A DNA stretch of 64,000 nt from Flaccisagitta enflata. Taxonomy: Eukaryota > Chaetognatha > Sagittoidea > Aphragmophora. A program made the position numbers and the translations under genes. Positions 26,796-38,016 of this stretch are shown in pieces. A model generated the notes under the pieces. The model saw nothing but the letters and a program-made list of their open reading frames with translations, made no database searches and was not told the origin of the DNA. Positions within the stretch are counted from its first letter, which is position 1. Every line of letters starts with the position of its first letter. The DNA lies in assembly GCA_965153355.1 (NCBI GenBank), contig OZ231126.1, forward strand, positions 49,786,001-49,850,000, in the 5' to 3' direction.

Positions 26796-27556
26796 ATCCT
26801 TCCTTTATAGGAAGTAAGACTTGTCGGCAGATTACAGGGGAAAATTTTTGCTACTCGGCAGGAAAGAATAATCTACACGTCTGGCCCCATGCTTATCAGA
26901 CTGACTTCCCTTAATTTCCACATTTCAGCTTTTGGAAAAGAAATGATAACATTAATATGGTCAAAACTGAGTATGGGGGGAGGTGGGAGTGAGACATCAT
27001 AAATCTGTTTTCTTTTTTTATGTGCACCTTGAATATATGACATCTGTTTTTTTTAATAATCACCCCCATTTCTGTGATATCAATTAGTTTAAAAAATTTG
27101 TCCTGATTATTGTTTGTCTTTTTCTATGTCATTGTTAGTTTCTATAGTATATAAATAATTTAGTATTAATATATTAAAAGAGAATTCATCATGATTGTCT
27201 ACTGAGCCACTCAAAAATAGCCTTAGGCAAATTGATATTTCTAGTGATGGTATTATCAGGAAGATACTTGCCTTATCACCCGTCTGTCTCATGATTGAGC
27301 TTATTAAAATTTTCATTGCTCCAGATATAAGTTTCACAAGAGATTGTTCTTTTTGGCGGTTGCCTCAGCTTAAGAAAGGCCATAAGATGTTGTTTCTTTA
27401 TTCCAATTTAGATAAATATCATTCTTTTTCTATAATATTTTGCAATTGTCTCTATGTTTCTGTAGGTTACCTGGTGCAACTTACGATGAAGACCATACTC
27501 TTGAAAAACAATCAGCTAAAGTCAGGAAAGCGATATTTAAATATTTATGCAGCTGA
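20938..27556 (+). CDS. unrecognised gene, 3' part: three phase-compatible exons
   Basis: Exons at 20938-21062, 25708-25791 and 27466-27556. Exon 1 follows CCGACAG, opens in the frame of SWENLVVVDCWNRAVTLPMV and ends before GTGAAG with two bases over. Exon 2 follows TTTTTAG, starts with the one base needed, reads SGYIRVLTRTTHTIKDILTS and ends at a near-perfect donor (CAG/GTGAGT) with two bases over. Exon 3 follows TTTCTGTAG, supplies one base and reads LPGATYDEDHTLEKQSAKVR to KYLCS and a stop. Three independent junctions agreeing in phase support one gene, but exon 3 is also open in another frame. The first intron contains satellite and minisatellite DNA. Upstream exons are not found. An alternative last exon at 26129 (VRFSLFDSRML, stop) also fits the phase. 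Product unknown. Confidence 0.45.
21110..21382. repeat. (TC)n, (CA)n and (ATTC)n microsatellites
   Basis: (TC)n at about 21110-21167, (ACAC)n at about 21172-21199 and (ATTC)n at about 21335-21380, all inside the segment that interrupts the satellite. Confidence 0.92.
21645..22190. repeat. satellite array, distal segment
   Basis: About six monomers of the same roughly 90-bp satellite resume after a 0.7-kb interruption. The first three are badly eroded, the last three near consensus. The array stops abruptly inside a monomer at TTAATATGTTG. Confidence 0.9.
22195..22795. other. intergenic, no supported gene
   Basis: AT-rich. A 92-codon minus frame (22283-22561) has no motif or splice support, so it is not called. 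Confidence 0.45.
22796..23914 (+). repeat. minisatellite-bearing repeat, two tandem copies
   Basis: Two similar blocks each begin GCGTTAGATGGTCAG (22796 and 23304). Copy 1 then carries the 20-bp unit GAGGCTGGGATTTGGGCCTT (best at 23040-23150) and ends near a TTCGGGGCCGCTGCCC hairpin (23265-23283). Copy 2 carries more units (23440-23820) and ends with CATAGGTCATCGGCCCCTTC and the same hairpin (23880-23914). The family also includes the palindromic copy near 10 kb. The common start word and hairpin suggest a mobile repeat whose minisatellite is internal. No terminal duplication was found. Confidence 0.65.
23990..24511 (+). repeat. direct repeat of about 120 bp, two copies
   Basis: 23995-24112 and 24396-24511 share long blocks (CCATACTTATCAAGCTCTTT, CACTTTCCTTATATCATTTT, GCTATGATGGGTATGG). 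Weaker relatives lie near 24240, 24565 and 26885. Each reads into a TTTTTCACAG-like acceptor word, so they may be intronic repeat or relics of a duplicated exon edge. Confidence 0.6.
24756..25212. repeat. (GA)n, (TTC)n and (GACA)n microsatellites
   Basis: (GA)n about 24756-24837, (TTC)n about 24889-24940, (GA)n about 25122-25180 followed by (CAGA)n to 25212. The sequence between is ordinary. Confidence 0.93.
25262..25562. repeat. GTCAGCGCCAGT minisatellite followed by (GTT)n/(GTG)n
   Basis: 25265-25410 has about five imperfect units of 30-39 bp built on CAGCGCCAGTTTCGACCTTC. 25418-25562 is a GTT/GTGGTT run. The first part is unusually GC-rich for the window and open in two plus frames, but the units break the frame, so I do not call a gene. 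Confidence 0.7.
25828..26210. repeat. (GTT)n microsatellites
   Basis: Three long GTT runs (about 25830-25877, 25912-25985, 26030-26098) and a short one at 26175-26200. Poly-N/Q/V/L/C frames are artefacts. Confidence 0.95.
26214..26300. repeat. (GA)n(CAGA)n microsatellite
   Basis: About 54 bp of GA followed by CAGA repeats. Confidence 0.95.
26326..26552 (-). CDS. candidate terminal exon, unknown product
   Basis: A minus-strand frame of about 75 codons emerges from the (GT)n tract. It reads YFDVVVLNEQNNSDGCLRYN, then SMATAKFAYNEKISGSLDLM and a basic tail QAGKSRRSLQSVGR before TGA at 26326-26328. Amino-acid make-up is normal and unlike the repeat frames around it. The 5' border is lost in the dinucleotide run and no good acceptor is seen. 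It lies on the opposite strand to the three-exon gene around it, so it would be a separate gene or a relic. Confidence 0.35.
26552..26805. repeat. (CA)n and (TTTC)n microsatellites
   Basis: (CACA)n with GCAC interruptions about 26553-26661, then CTTT-rich sequence to about 26805. Confidence 0.93.
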
Positions 27557-27644
27557 AACGCGGATTCCTGATAAAGAAGGTACTACTTACATACAGTTTA
27601 ACCCCGCAACAAATGTCAAGGGACCAACTTGTTTTAACCACTAT

Positions 27645-27876
27645 AGGCGGATTGAAGGGGTTACTGCTGGGCTAGTTCCCCAACATATTAATCAGCTTGT
27701 TATGCCCCAACTCTTACATTAGAAGGGGGTACTGCCAGATTGAAGGGGGTACTGCTGCAAGAGTTCCCCAACATACTAATCAACTTTTTAAGCTCCAGCT
27801 CTTAGATTGGAAGGGGGTAATGCTAGATTGAAGGGGGTACTGCTGGGATGGTTCCCAAACTTTGTAATCAGGTTTT
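27645..27876 (-). repeat. inverted satellite fragment
   Basis: About 2.5 monomers of the roughly 90-bp satellite in reverse orientation (GAAGGGGGTACTGCTGGGAT, AGTTCCCCAACATATTAATC). They sit directly beside the left arm of the 1.3-kb inverted duplication, so the junction may mark a rearrangement. Confidence 0.85.
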
Positions 27877-28283
27877 CATCTCTCTCTCTCTCTAGCTCTC
27901 TCTCTCATATAACAACTCATTTCCCAGAACACCACTGGATTCATGACCATGCATCATTCCTATTTGGCCCATGATATCCTGAATAAACTGGGTACTAGTC
28001 GACCAATTCTGATGAAGTCAGCTCCAGAGGCGTTGGCGCTTCACTTCCACGTCGGCAGCAAAGCCGATCAAAGGATGATCAACAGGGTCTTCAAGAATCT
28101 CAAACGAGTTGCTGGTATTTCAGTTTTCTATTTCAGTGATCCAATCATTTTGACTTATTTACCTATTTATTCGATTTATTATTTTTATCATTCATTCACT
28201 GACTAATTCAGTCATTCATTTATTCATTCTTCATCAGCCACAAAGCCGATGGAAAAACGTTCGCCGAGGCATTTCGGTGATTT

Positions 28284-28781
28284 CTTCATTCATTCATTCA
28301 TTCATTCATTCATTCATTCATTCATTCATTCATTCATTCATTCATTCATTCATTCATTTATTCATTCATTTATTTATTCATTCATCCATTTATCTATTTA
28401 TTCATTCAATCATTGCTTCTATCATTAATTTACTTTTTATTCATTCTCTCATTCCTTCATGCATTCATTCATTTATTCATTTATTCTTTCATTCATTTAC
28501 CCACTTATTCATTCAATCACTCATTCATTCAGTCACTCATTCATTCATTCATTCATTCATTCATGCGTTCATTCATTCGTTCATTCATTCAGGGAAACAA
28601 GTGCAATCCAAATACCTTACCAAGGAGGAAATCGCGAAGCAAGGATACGACGCGGCATTTGTGCAACAGGTATAATCCTCCTCCTCCTCCTCCTCCTCCT
28701 CCTCATCATCATCATCATCATCAACATCATTATTCATCATCGTCATCATCATCATCATCATCATCATCATCAGAGAGGAGA

Positions 28782-28860
<79 letters not shown>
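28284..28860. repeat. (ATTC)n, (CTC)n/(ATC)n and (GA)n in introns of the duplicated gene
   Basis: (ATTC)n variants about 28284-28590 fill intron 6. (CTC)n(ATC)n about 28677-28771 and (GA)n about 28786-28860 lie in intron 7. The mirrored arm has the same tracts with different repeat numbers. Confidence 0.93.
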
Positions 28861-28863
<3 letters not shown>

Positions 28864-28918
28864 AGGACTGTGGACAAACAAACAAACAAACAGGCGTACT
28901 GAGGACAAAAGGACATTT

Positions 28919-29066
28919 TTAGTTGCGGACACGCTACTCTATAGAGGCTTTGTCCGTCCGTCCGTCCGTCCGTCATGACCATCGCACGAGTCGAAAAGTA
29001 GGAAAACGCGCATATCCGCCCCTGCCCACCCGTCCGGCCTTTGATGGCCGTGTATCCGGCCTTGTT
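28919..29066 (+). mobile_element. Helentron-like element, AGTTGCGGAC subfamily
   Basis: Starts after TTTTT with AGTTGCGGACACGCTACTCT, then AGAGGCTTTGTCCGTCC. It has GAGTCGAAAAGT and CGCCCCTGCCCACCCGTCCG, and ends GGCCGTGTATCCGGCCTTGTT minus flank. The inverse-complement word near the 3' end is damaged here but nearly intact in the mirrored copy at 37708-37850. It lies in intron 7 of the duplicated gene. Confidence 0.82.
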
Positions 29067-29325
29067 ACATATATTGACATATCTACAGACCGACAGGTAG
29101 ACGGATAGACAGAAAAACAGATTCTTGATTTAATCTTTCTCCCCCAGGCGGTTGATTTCCCTAACGACGGTTATTATCCCCCTTACACGCTATGATTCCG
29201 TTCTGTTTATCTGTCTGTCGGCTTGTCTGTCCATTCATCTTTGTCTGTCTCACTCTGTGTCTGTCTGTCTGCCTGTTTCTTTCTCTCTCTCTTTGGCTCA
29301 CTCCTTCTTCCATGTCTGTCTCTGT

Positions 29326-29493
29326 ACAAGTGGACACGCGACTCTACACCTTGCCGTGTCGGTCGGTCCGTCGGTCTGTCGGTCCGTCGGTCCGTTGGTC
29401 GTTGGTCAGAAATATTTTTGAACTGCGTCGGTTCACGCATTACTACTCCTGCCCAACTGTCCGCGACTGGATTAGCGTGTATCCGGCCTTGTT
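29326..29493 (+). mobile_element. Helentron-like element, CCTTGCCGTGTC subfamily
   Basis: GGACACGCGACTCTACACC, CTTGCCGTGTCGGTCGG tetramer run, then AATATTTTTGAACTGC, CTCCTGCCCAACTGTCCGCG and the terminal hairpin with CCTTGTT. The first hairpin arm is eroded (AAGTGGAC). Its uninterrupted centre is the reference for the nested insertion at 62.4 kb. Confidence 0.78.
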
Positions 29494-29525
29494 GTCTGTC
29501 TATCTGTCTGTCTGTCTGTGTGTGT

Positions 29526-29992
<467 letters not shown>

Positions 29993-30132
29993 CTCGATTA
30001 CATATCTCTTTATCATACATATCTCTTTATCTCGATTACATACTTTCTAACCACGTGCTAATCAGCTCTGACAACTCCTACATAAATCGTTTTCGGATTA
30101 TTCCTGCTCCTCGATCGTTAACCAGTGTAAAA

Positions 30133-31821
30133 ATGGCCATCGGCGCTGCACTTAAATCCTTTCTAACGTCGCATCCAAACAAGAAAATCAACTGTTTGCG
30201 ATATATTTGCCACAAAGTCAATCTGCCATTAGTTGGTACAGTTGAAGAACTCCGAAACGAAATCTGCGAATATGCAAACAAACACAAAGTCGATCCAGCT
30301 CAAATAAAGCAAATCGCCGAATTTTTCCATGAAAACGAAGATGAATGTGTTGCGCTCATGAACGATCTAAATGTGCAACCACCGCTCAACTCAAGCCATC
30401 GAATATCTGCAACAGACAGTGATCTAGCCGACGTTGAAATCTCGGAGAGTGAACATGATTCGTAAAATGATGATGATGACGATGAAACAAGCAGCACCAT
30501 TACAGAGGACGATACTTTTCAAACTGGGCAGGATGTCAGCACAGCCGAACATGATAACAGCCTCAGCCAGAAGGTTAGAAGCTTATTACGAAAGAACGCC
30601 AACCAAACTGTTGTTCTGCCCCGCTCTCATGAGAAATCACAAGATGAGTTATTTGACTCTCAAAGCCAAAAGGCTCATGATACAACTCAGCCTAAAAGCG
30701 AATTAGAAAAACTGTTAACGACGATTTGCTCTGATCTTGTAATACAAGTCACTTCAGCAAAAGATGCCGAAATCGTTGAATTGAAAAAACAGAATGCTGG
30801 TTTGACTGAGGTTAATGAAACGCTCAGCAAAAATTGCTCGATCATCCTTAAGCGATATGAACATCTCGCAGAGACAGCAAATGAAGTAAAGGAAATGGCT
30901 TCAGATGTCAAGGAGCTTAAAGCTGCAGTCTTAGATCTTACTGAAAAGATCAACAAAAACCGAGAGGGCGAAATGAATGCCAATGGAATCCCAAATACTT
31001 GGCAAAACAGCTGCAGTGAAATTCTCGTTGAGATGGCAGAAAAAATTGGCAGTTTGGAAAAAACAATCAAACCGAACGACCAAATAAAAAACCCGGAACA
31101 AAAAAACGATACAAGTCCACATGCAGGAAACAGTGCCAATAATCCGGTTGTGATTGATGAAACTGAGCTCAGAGAGGCTGAAATTTTGATCATTCACGAT
31201 TCAAATGGAAATAACATCGATCCAGAAAGAATTCATCCAGGCAAAAAAGTCTTGAAACGTAGACGCTATACTCTCAACCAGGCAAAAAATATTCCCAAAG
31301 TGAAAAATCCGGATGAAGTCACGGACGTTGTGCTTCTTCCAGGCATCAATGACTCAAAAAATCAGAAAGAAACGGTAAACGAAACTCTTAAAAAACACAA
31401 AGAAATGTGTGAGGAGTACAAGAAATCTTTTCCCAATGCACACATTCATGCTGCGGCAGTTCCTCCAGTTACAGACAGACAAATTGAGCTTAACAAAAAA
31501 ATAGATGAGTATGCTAAGACTTCAAAGCATTCATTCATAGACAACAAAGAACTCTTTGATCGGAGAACAAATAAGCTCAGGCCACACATGCTCAATGGTA
31601 TACACTATACCGACCATGCCTTCAAGGAACACATGAAAGCCATACGGAGAAGTCTATACTCAAAGGTTCACAATCGGGAACCCAACCAGTCCCGATTACC
31701 CTCAAAGCCTACCAATGATACAAGTTTGAATTCAGGTCATTCTGAAATTCTCATGTCCGCGATAACTGAACTAACAAAAACCACTCAGGCCATACTGCAA
31801 AAAGTTAACACTGGCAACTGA
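30133..31821 (+). pseudogene. ORF1: LINE ORF1 with SGNH/esterase-like domain, one in-frame stop
   Basis: 562 codons in one frame, interrupted once by TAA at codon 111 (30463-30465). Residues about 20-55 resemble a SAP-type DNA-binding helix pair (VNLPLVGTVEELRNEI). An acidic D/E run follows the stop. Residues about 190-275 are heptad-like coiled coil (EIVELKKQNAGLTEVNETL). Residues about 350-512 match an SGNH hydrolase fold: block I HDSNGNN, block III LPGINDS, and a late histidine in GIHYTDH. In known CR1/L2 elements such ORF1 proteins bind RNA and the esterase role is unclear. The start is the first ATG in frame and is followed by a hydrophilic sequence. A stop after DS and before NDDDDDD suggests point mutation. 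Confidence 0.82.
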
Positions 31822-34800
31822 AATGAGGAACCCAGATCTCAGCAAAACAGAAAAAGAAAACCAAAAAGAAAACAAAAAAGAAAACCAAGAGAACAGTGGA
31901 ATATTTTCTACTCTAATGCCCAAGGTCTAAAAAGTAAAATGTCATGTCTTACGGATATTTTAACGGAAAATTCGCCCCAGATCGCCCTTTTTACTGAGAC
32001 CATGCTAAATGATATGGTTAAGAGACCAGATTCAAGGATACTCCTTTTGTGGGAAAAGTTGAAAAGAAGGGAAAGGCGGAGTAGGAATTTTTGTTAGAAA
32101 CGATACAATGGACCATGTTACACCACACGAGACACAAAGAGAATTAGAATCGATATGGATCAGTGTACGAAGGAAGAATCACATTCCACTATACATAGGC
32201 GTGTACTATGGAAAACAAGAATCCAGAGTTACAAAAGAGCAAATAGAAAAAGAATTTGGTGAACTAGCAGAAGAAATTTTAGAAATGAAATTAACTGGAG
32301 ATGTAATAATTTTTATGGATGCTAACGCAAAAATTGGTATTCTTGATGAACCAATCTCCAGAAACGGACAGTGCCTTCTTAACATGATTGAAGAAACTTC
32401 ACTCACTGTCATGAATTCTTCTGATATCTGCACAGGGAAAGTTACTAGGGTAAACCGAAAAAGGCCAACTGAAAGATCTGCCATCGACTATGTATTAGCC
32501 TGTTCTGAGTCAGAGTCTCTTATTGAGACTATGCTTATAGATGAAGAAGGATCCTATGTTATGAAGAACGATCTGGCTGAATCAGACCACAACTCCATTC
32601 TGATAAGCCTCAACCTAGATAATGTTGACCACCAAAAAAATGAAATTAAAACTGTGTGGAAAACATCGGCAAGCGAAGAGCAATTGGACGCCTATATCAA
32701 TAAACTGAAAAATTTTGGTCCAGAAAGCAATCGAATAATGAACGATGAAACACTTTCAATGGATATCAGATATACAAAGTGGCACAACGAAATAGAAAAA
32801 ATTGCAGGCTCTACCATAGGAAAAAAATCCATAAAAAGGACAAGACCTGAAAAATTCAGTGAACATATAACAGAATTGAGAAAGGAGAAAAGAACCTTAA
32901 AAAGATGATCTCATCACAAAATGATGATAACACTAAAAGTGAACTTAAGCAACAATATATTAAGAAACAAAAAGAAACCAGGGACGCAATACAAGAAGAA
33001 AGAGCGGAGAAAATTAGAAAGAAATTCTTACTCATGATCCAGGATAAAAGTGGTACCCAGTTCTGGAACAATATAAAAAATGGAAACCGTGACCCTTCAT
33101 CAACATGGATTGCTATCAAAGACCAGAATGGCAAAAGGCTGATAGATCCAAGAGCAGTAAAAGGAAGAGTTGAAAGTTACTACACTGGACTCTTTGCTAA
33201 ACGAGAGACTCCATATCATCCATATCATGATGAAGTGGCAGCAGCCATGGAAGCATATGAGGCAGACTTATCACATGACCATCATGAATACAATGAATGC
33301 CCTACCCTTGCGGAAATCAAAGCGGCAATAAGAAATAAGAAAAATGGGAAAAGCACTACTGATTTCCCCAATGAACTAATCAAAATGGGGGAGGAGGAGA
33401 TGGCAAAACTTGTTCATCATGTAGTCAAAGCTTTTTGGGACAAAGAGATTATCCCAAGTTTTTGGAATGAGGGACTTATATCCTCTGTGTGGAAAGGAAA
33501 AGGCGATAAGGAAAAAATGGATTACCAACGTGGGATAACTGTATCCAGCACCATTTCCATGATCCCAGAAGAAATCATCCACAACCGCATGAGAAACATA
33601 CTAAAACTAAGCCCCGCTCAAGGCGGGGGTAAAAAAGGATCTGCCACAAGAGATCATCTTTTTCTTCTACGGGCAGCAATGAGCTCAGCTATAAAAAACA
33701 AACGCCCTTTATACCTCACCTTTTACGACGTTCAAAAGGCATATGATCACGCCGATCCACATGACATGCTATATGTGGCGTGGAATGGTGGCCTAAAGGG
33801 CAAACTATGGCGACTTACAAAGCTTCTTAGTACAAATCTTACGGCAAAAGTAAACACAAGATACGGAAAAACTAACAAAATAGCACTAGAAATAGGTGGT
33901 AAACAAGGAGGAAAAATCATGACGTATTTATTTGCAAAACTAATGGACACTCTTGCTGAAGATCTTGAGAAAGCAAATGATCTGGGAATTTCAATTAATG
34001 ATATCAAATTAGATGTACTTGAGTGGGTTGACGATGTTATATCCTTTGCAGAAAGTCATGATCAGCAATTGAGAACATTAGATTTTATTGATGAATTTGC
34101 AGTAAAGCATAAGCTCAAATGGGGTCCTGATAAATGCAAGGTGATGGAAGTAGGGAAAATAAACAACATCGAGACCAAATGGAACCTAGGTGAAGAAACA
34201 ATCACATCAACAAGTAGATATACCTATCTCGGAGATATCATCACTCCGGATGGCAAAAATAAGGAAAACATTGAAAGCAGGAAAATGAGATTACAACGCA
34301 CGACAAGGCGGGTATTGGCAAGCTCTCAAATTGAAGTAATGAAGAGAATAGAAATGAAAACATTACTCAAATTACATGAGGCATATACAGTACCATCCAT
34401 CCTTATCAACTGTGAATCGTGGACTCTCAGCAAGACAGACAGAACTTCTTTGGATAAATTAGAAATCTGGGCCTTTAAAAAATTATTAGGCCTTCCCATT
34501 ACAACCCCAACGGCTGCAGTTATCTTTGAGTCACGGGTGCCCTTCACGTCCATCCGGATCATAAATCGGCAACTGAAATATTTGCACACGATCCTAAGAC
34601 GGGAGAACGAGGACCAAGGGAAAAAAACACTTCTCTCCCTTATTTCCGAAAACACTGGGTGGGGGAAATACATTATGATGACTCTGCAAGAGTGCGACAT
34701 AGAACTAAGTATTGACGAAATTCAGGGCAAAAGGAAAATGGAATGGAAAAACATTGTGGATAAAGCGACGGCGGAACTTAATAGAAAAAAACTTTTAGAC

Positions 34801-35202
34801 TCCTGCAAGGGCAAAGAAAAGCTGAAAACAAAAACATTAGAAGTAGCAAGATGTCTGGAAAACGACGATTGTACCTATGAAAATTATGAAAATGTACTTT
34901 TTGATCTACCAAGACACAGTGTAAGGACGATAATCATGGCTAGATATGGCATGTTAGACTGTGCCAACAATTACAAAGGCAAATATGGGACCAAGCTATG
35001 TACCACTTGTCATATTATTGATGATGAGAACCATCGCATGAATCACTGTATAAAATGGAAAGACATAAATATGTATGGTACTGAACATGAAATCAACTTT
35101 GATGCTGTATATACCAATGAAATTAACACCCTGAAACAGATATCTGGCCTCATACAAGGCATCTGGAATCTTGAAAATAACAAGAACGAGATGAAACTAT
35201 AA
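31822..35202 (+). pseudogene. ORF2: LINE ORF2: APE endonuclease and reverse transcriptase, frame-broken
   Basis: The endonuclease starts in the frame of ORF1 right after its TGA: WNIFYSNAQGLKSK, then LFTETMLND. Frame changes near 32020, with TGA at 32060 in GKS-stop-KEGKGGVGIFV (CGA to TGA would explain it). It continues with IGVYYGKQ, FMDANAKIG, SAIDYVL and SDHNS, the APE catalytic motifs, to 32908. The reverse transcriptase is open from 32905 to 35202 (765 codons): FYDVQKAYD at about residue 273, KQGGKIMTYLFA at about 332, the catalytic WVDDV at about 373, and a C-terminal C-x2-C-x7-H-x4-C knuckle at about 698-714. The EN and RT frames overlap by ATGA (32905-32908). The usual QG-SP block reads QGGKIMT, which is atypical. 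Confidence 0.9.
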
Positions 35203-35494
35203 AATTATTCTGGTTTGATGACTTAAATAGTATTTCGTTTAAATTTTCTTTTCTTAAGTATTTGTTTGTTTGGTTTTTTTTTTTTGTTTTGTTTTTTTCT
35301 TTCATTTGGATATCTGATTTCCTATTGTTTCTGTGATAACAATCTGACGCTAGTACTTTTCCATTATAACATAACATAAATCTATTTAATAACTTATTCG
35401 CCCTCTTCATTGACGTCCATGTACTTTGATTTTTCAATTGTACAATTGTATTTATTGCGATAAGGACTATTAAATGTCTAAATGTCTAAAAATG

Positions 35495-37440
<1,946 letters not shown>

Positions 37441-37509
37441 CTTTTGGGCACCCTGAGCGCGAGATAACCCTGAGGTTTTCAAGGGGGTCGCACCTCCCTA
37501 AGGACGGTC

Positions 37510-37928
37510 CTAAGAGATAAAGCCTAAGGAGGCTCTGCAGGGGCAACATAGGGTCCCCATGTGAACGCCTTCCAGCTCCTCGCCGATGTAAGGGGGATAA
37601 TAACCGTCGTTAGGGAAATCAACCGCCTGGGGGAGAAAGATTAAATCAAGAATCTGTTTTTCTGTCTATCCGTCTACCTGTCGGTCTGTAGATATGTCAA
37701 TATATGTAACAAGGCCGGATACACGGCCATCAGTTACGGACGGGTGGGCAGGGGCGGATATGCGCGTTTTCCCACTTTTCGACTCGATGGTTACGGACGG
37801 ACGGACGGACGGACGGACAAAGCCTCTTATAGAGTGTCCGCAACTAAAAATGTCCCTTTGTCCCTCAGTACGTCTGTTTGTTTGTTTGTTTGTCCGTCAG
37901 TCCGTTGCTTTCTCTCTCTCTCTCTCTT

Positions 37929-38016
<88 letters not shown>

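Larger units (their letters stand above)
27880..29187 (+). pseudogene. inverted duplicate of exons 5-8 of the 37.5-43.7 kb gene
   Basis: Near-identical, reversed copy of 37587-38910. It contains exon 5 (27928-28114), exon 6 (28238-28276), exon 7 (28593-28669) and the first 40 bases of exon 8 (29148-29187), all with the same splice sites and phases. Similarity stops inside exon 8 at CCCCCTTACA. The left limit is in a (CT)n run next to inverted satellite. One coding difference is visible in exon 7, IAKQGY here against IAKRGY in the other arm. Upstream exons 1-4 are absent, so this copy alone is unlikely to make the full protein. It could be a real segmental duplication or an assembly product of two haplotypes. 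Confidence 0.85.
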
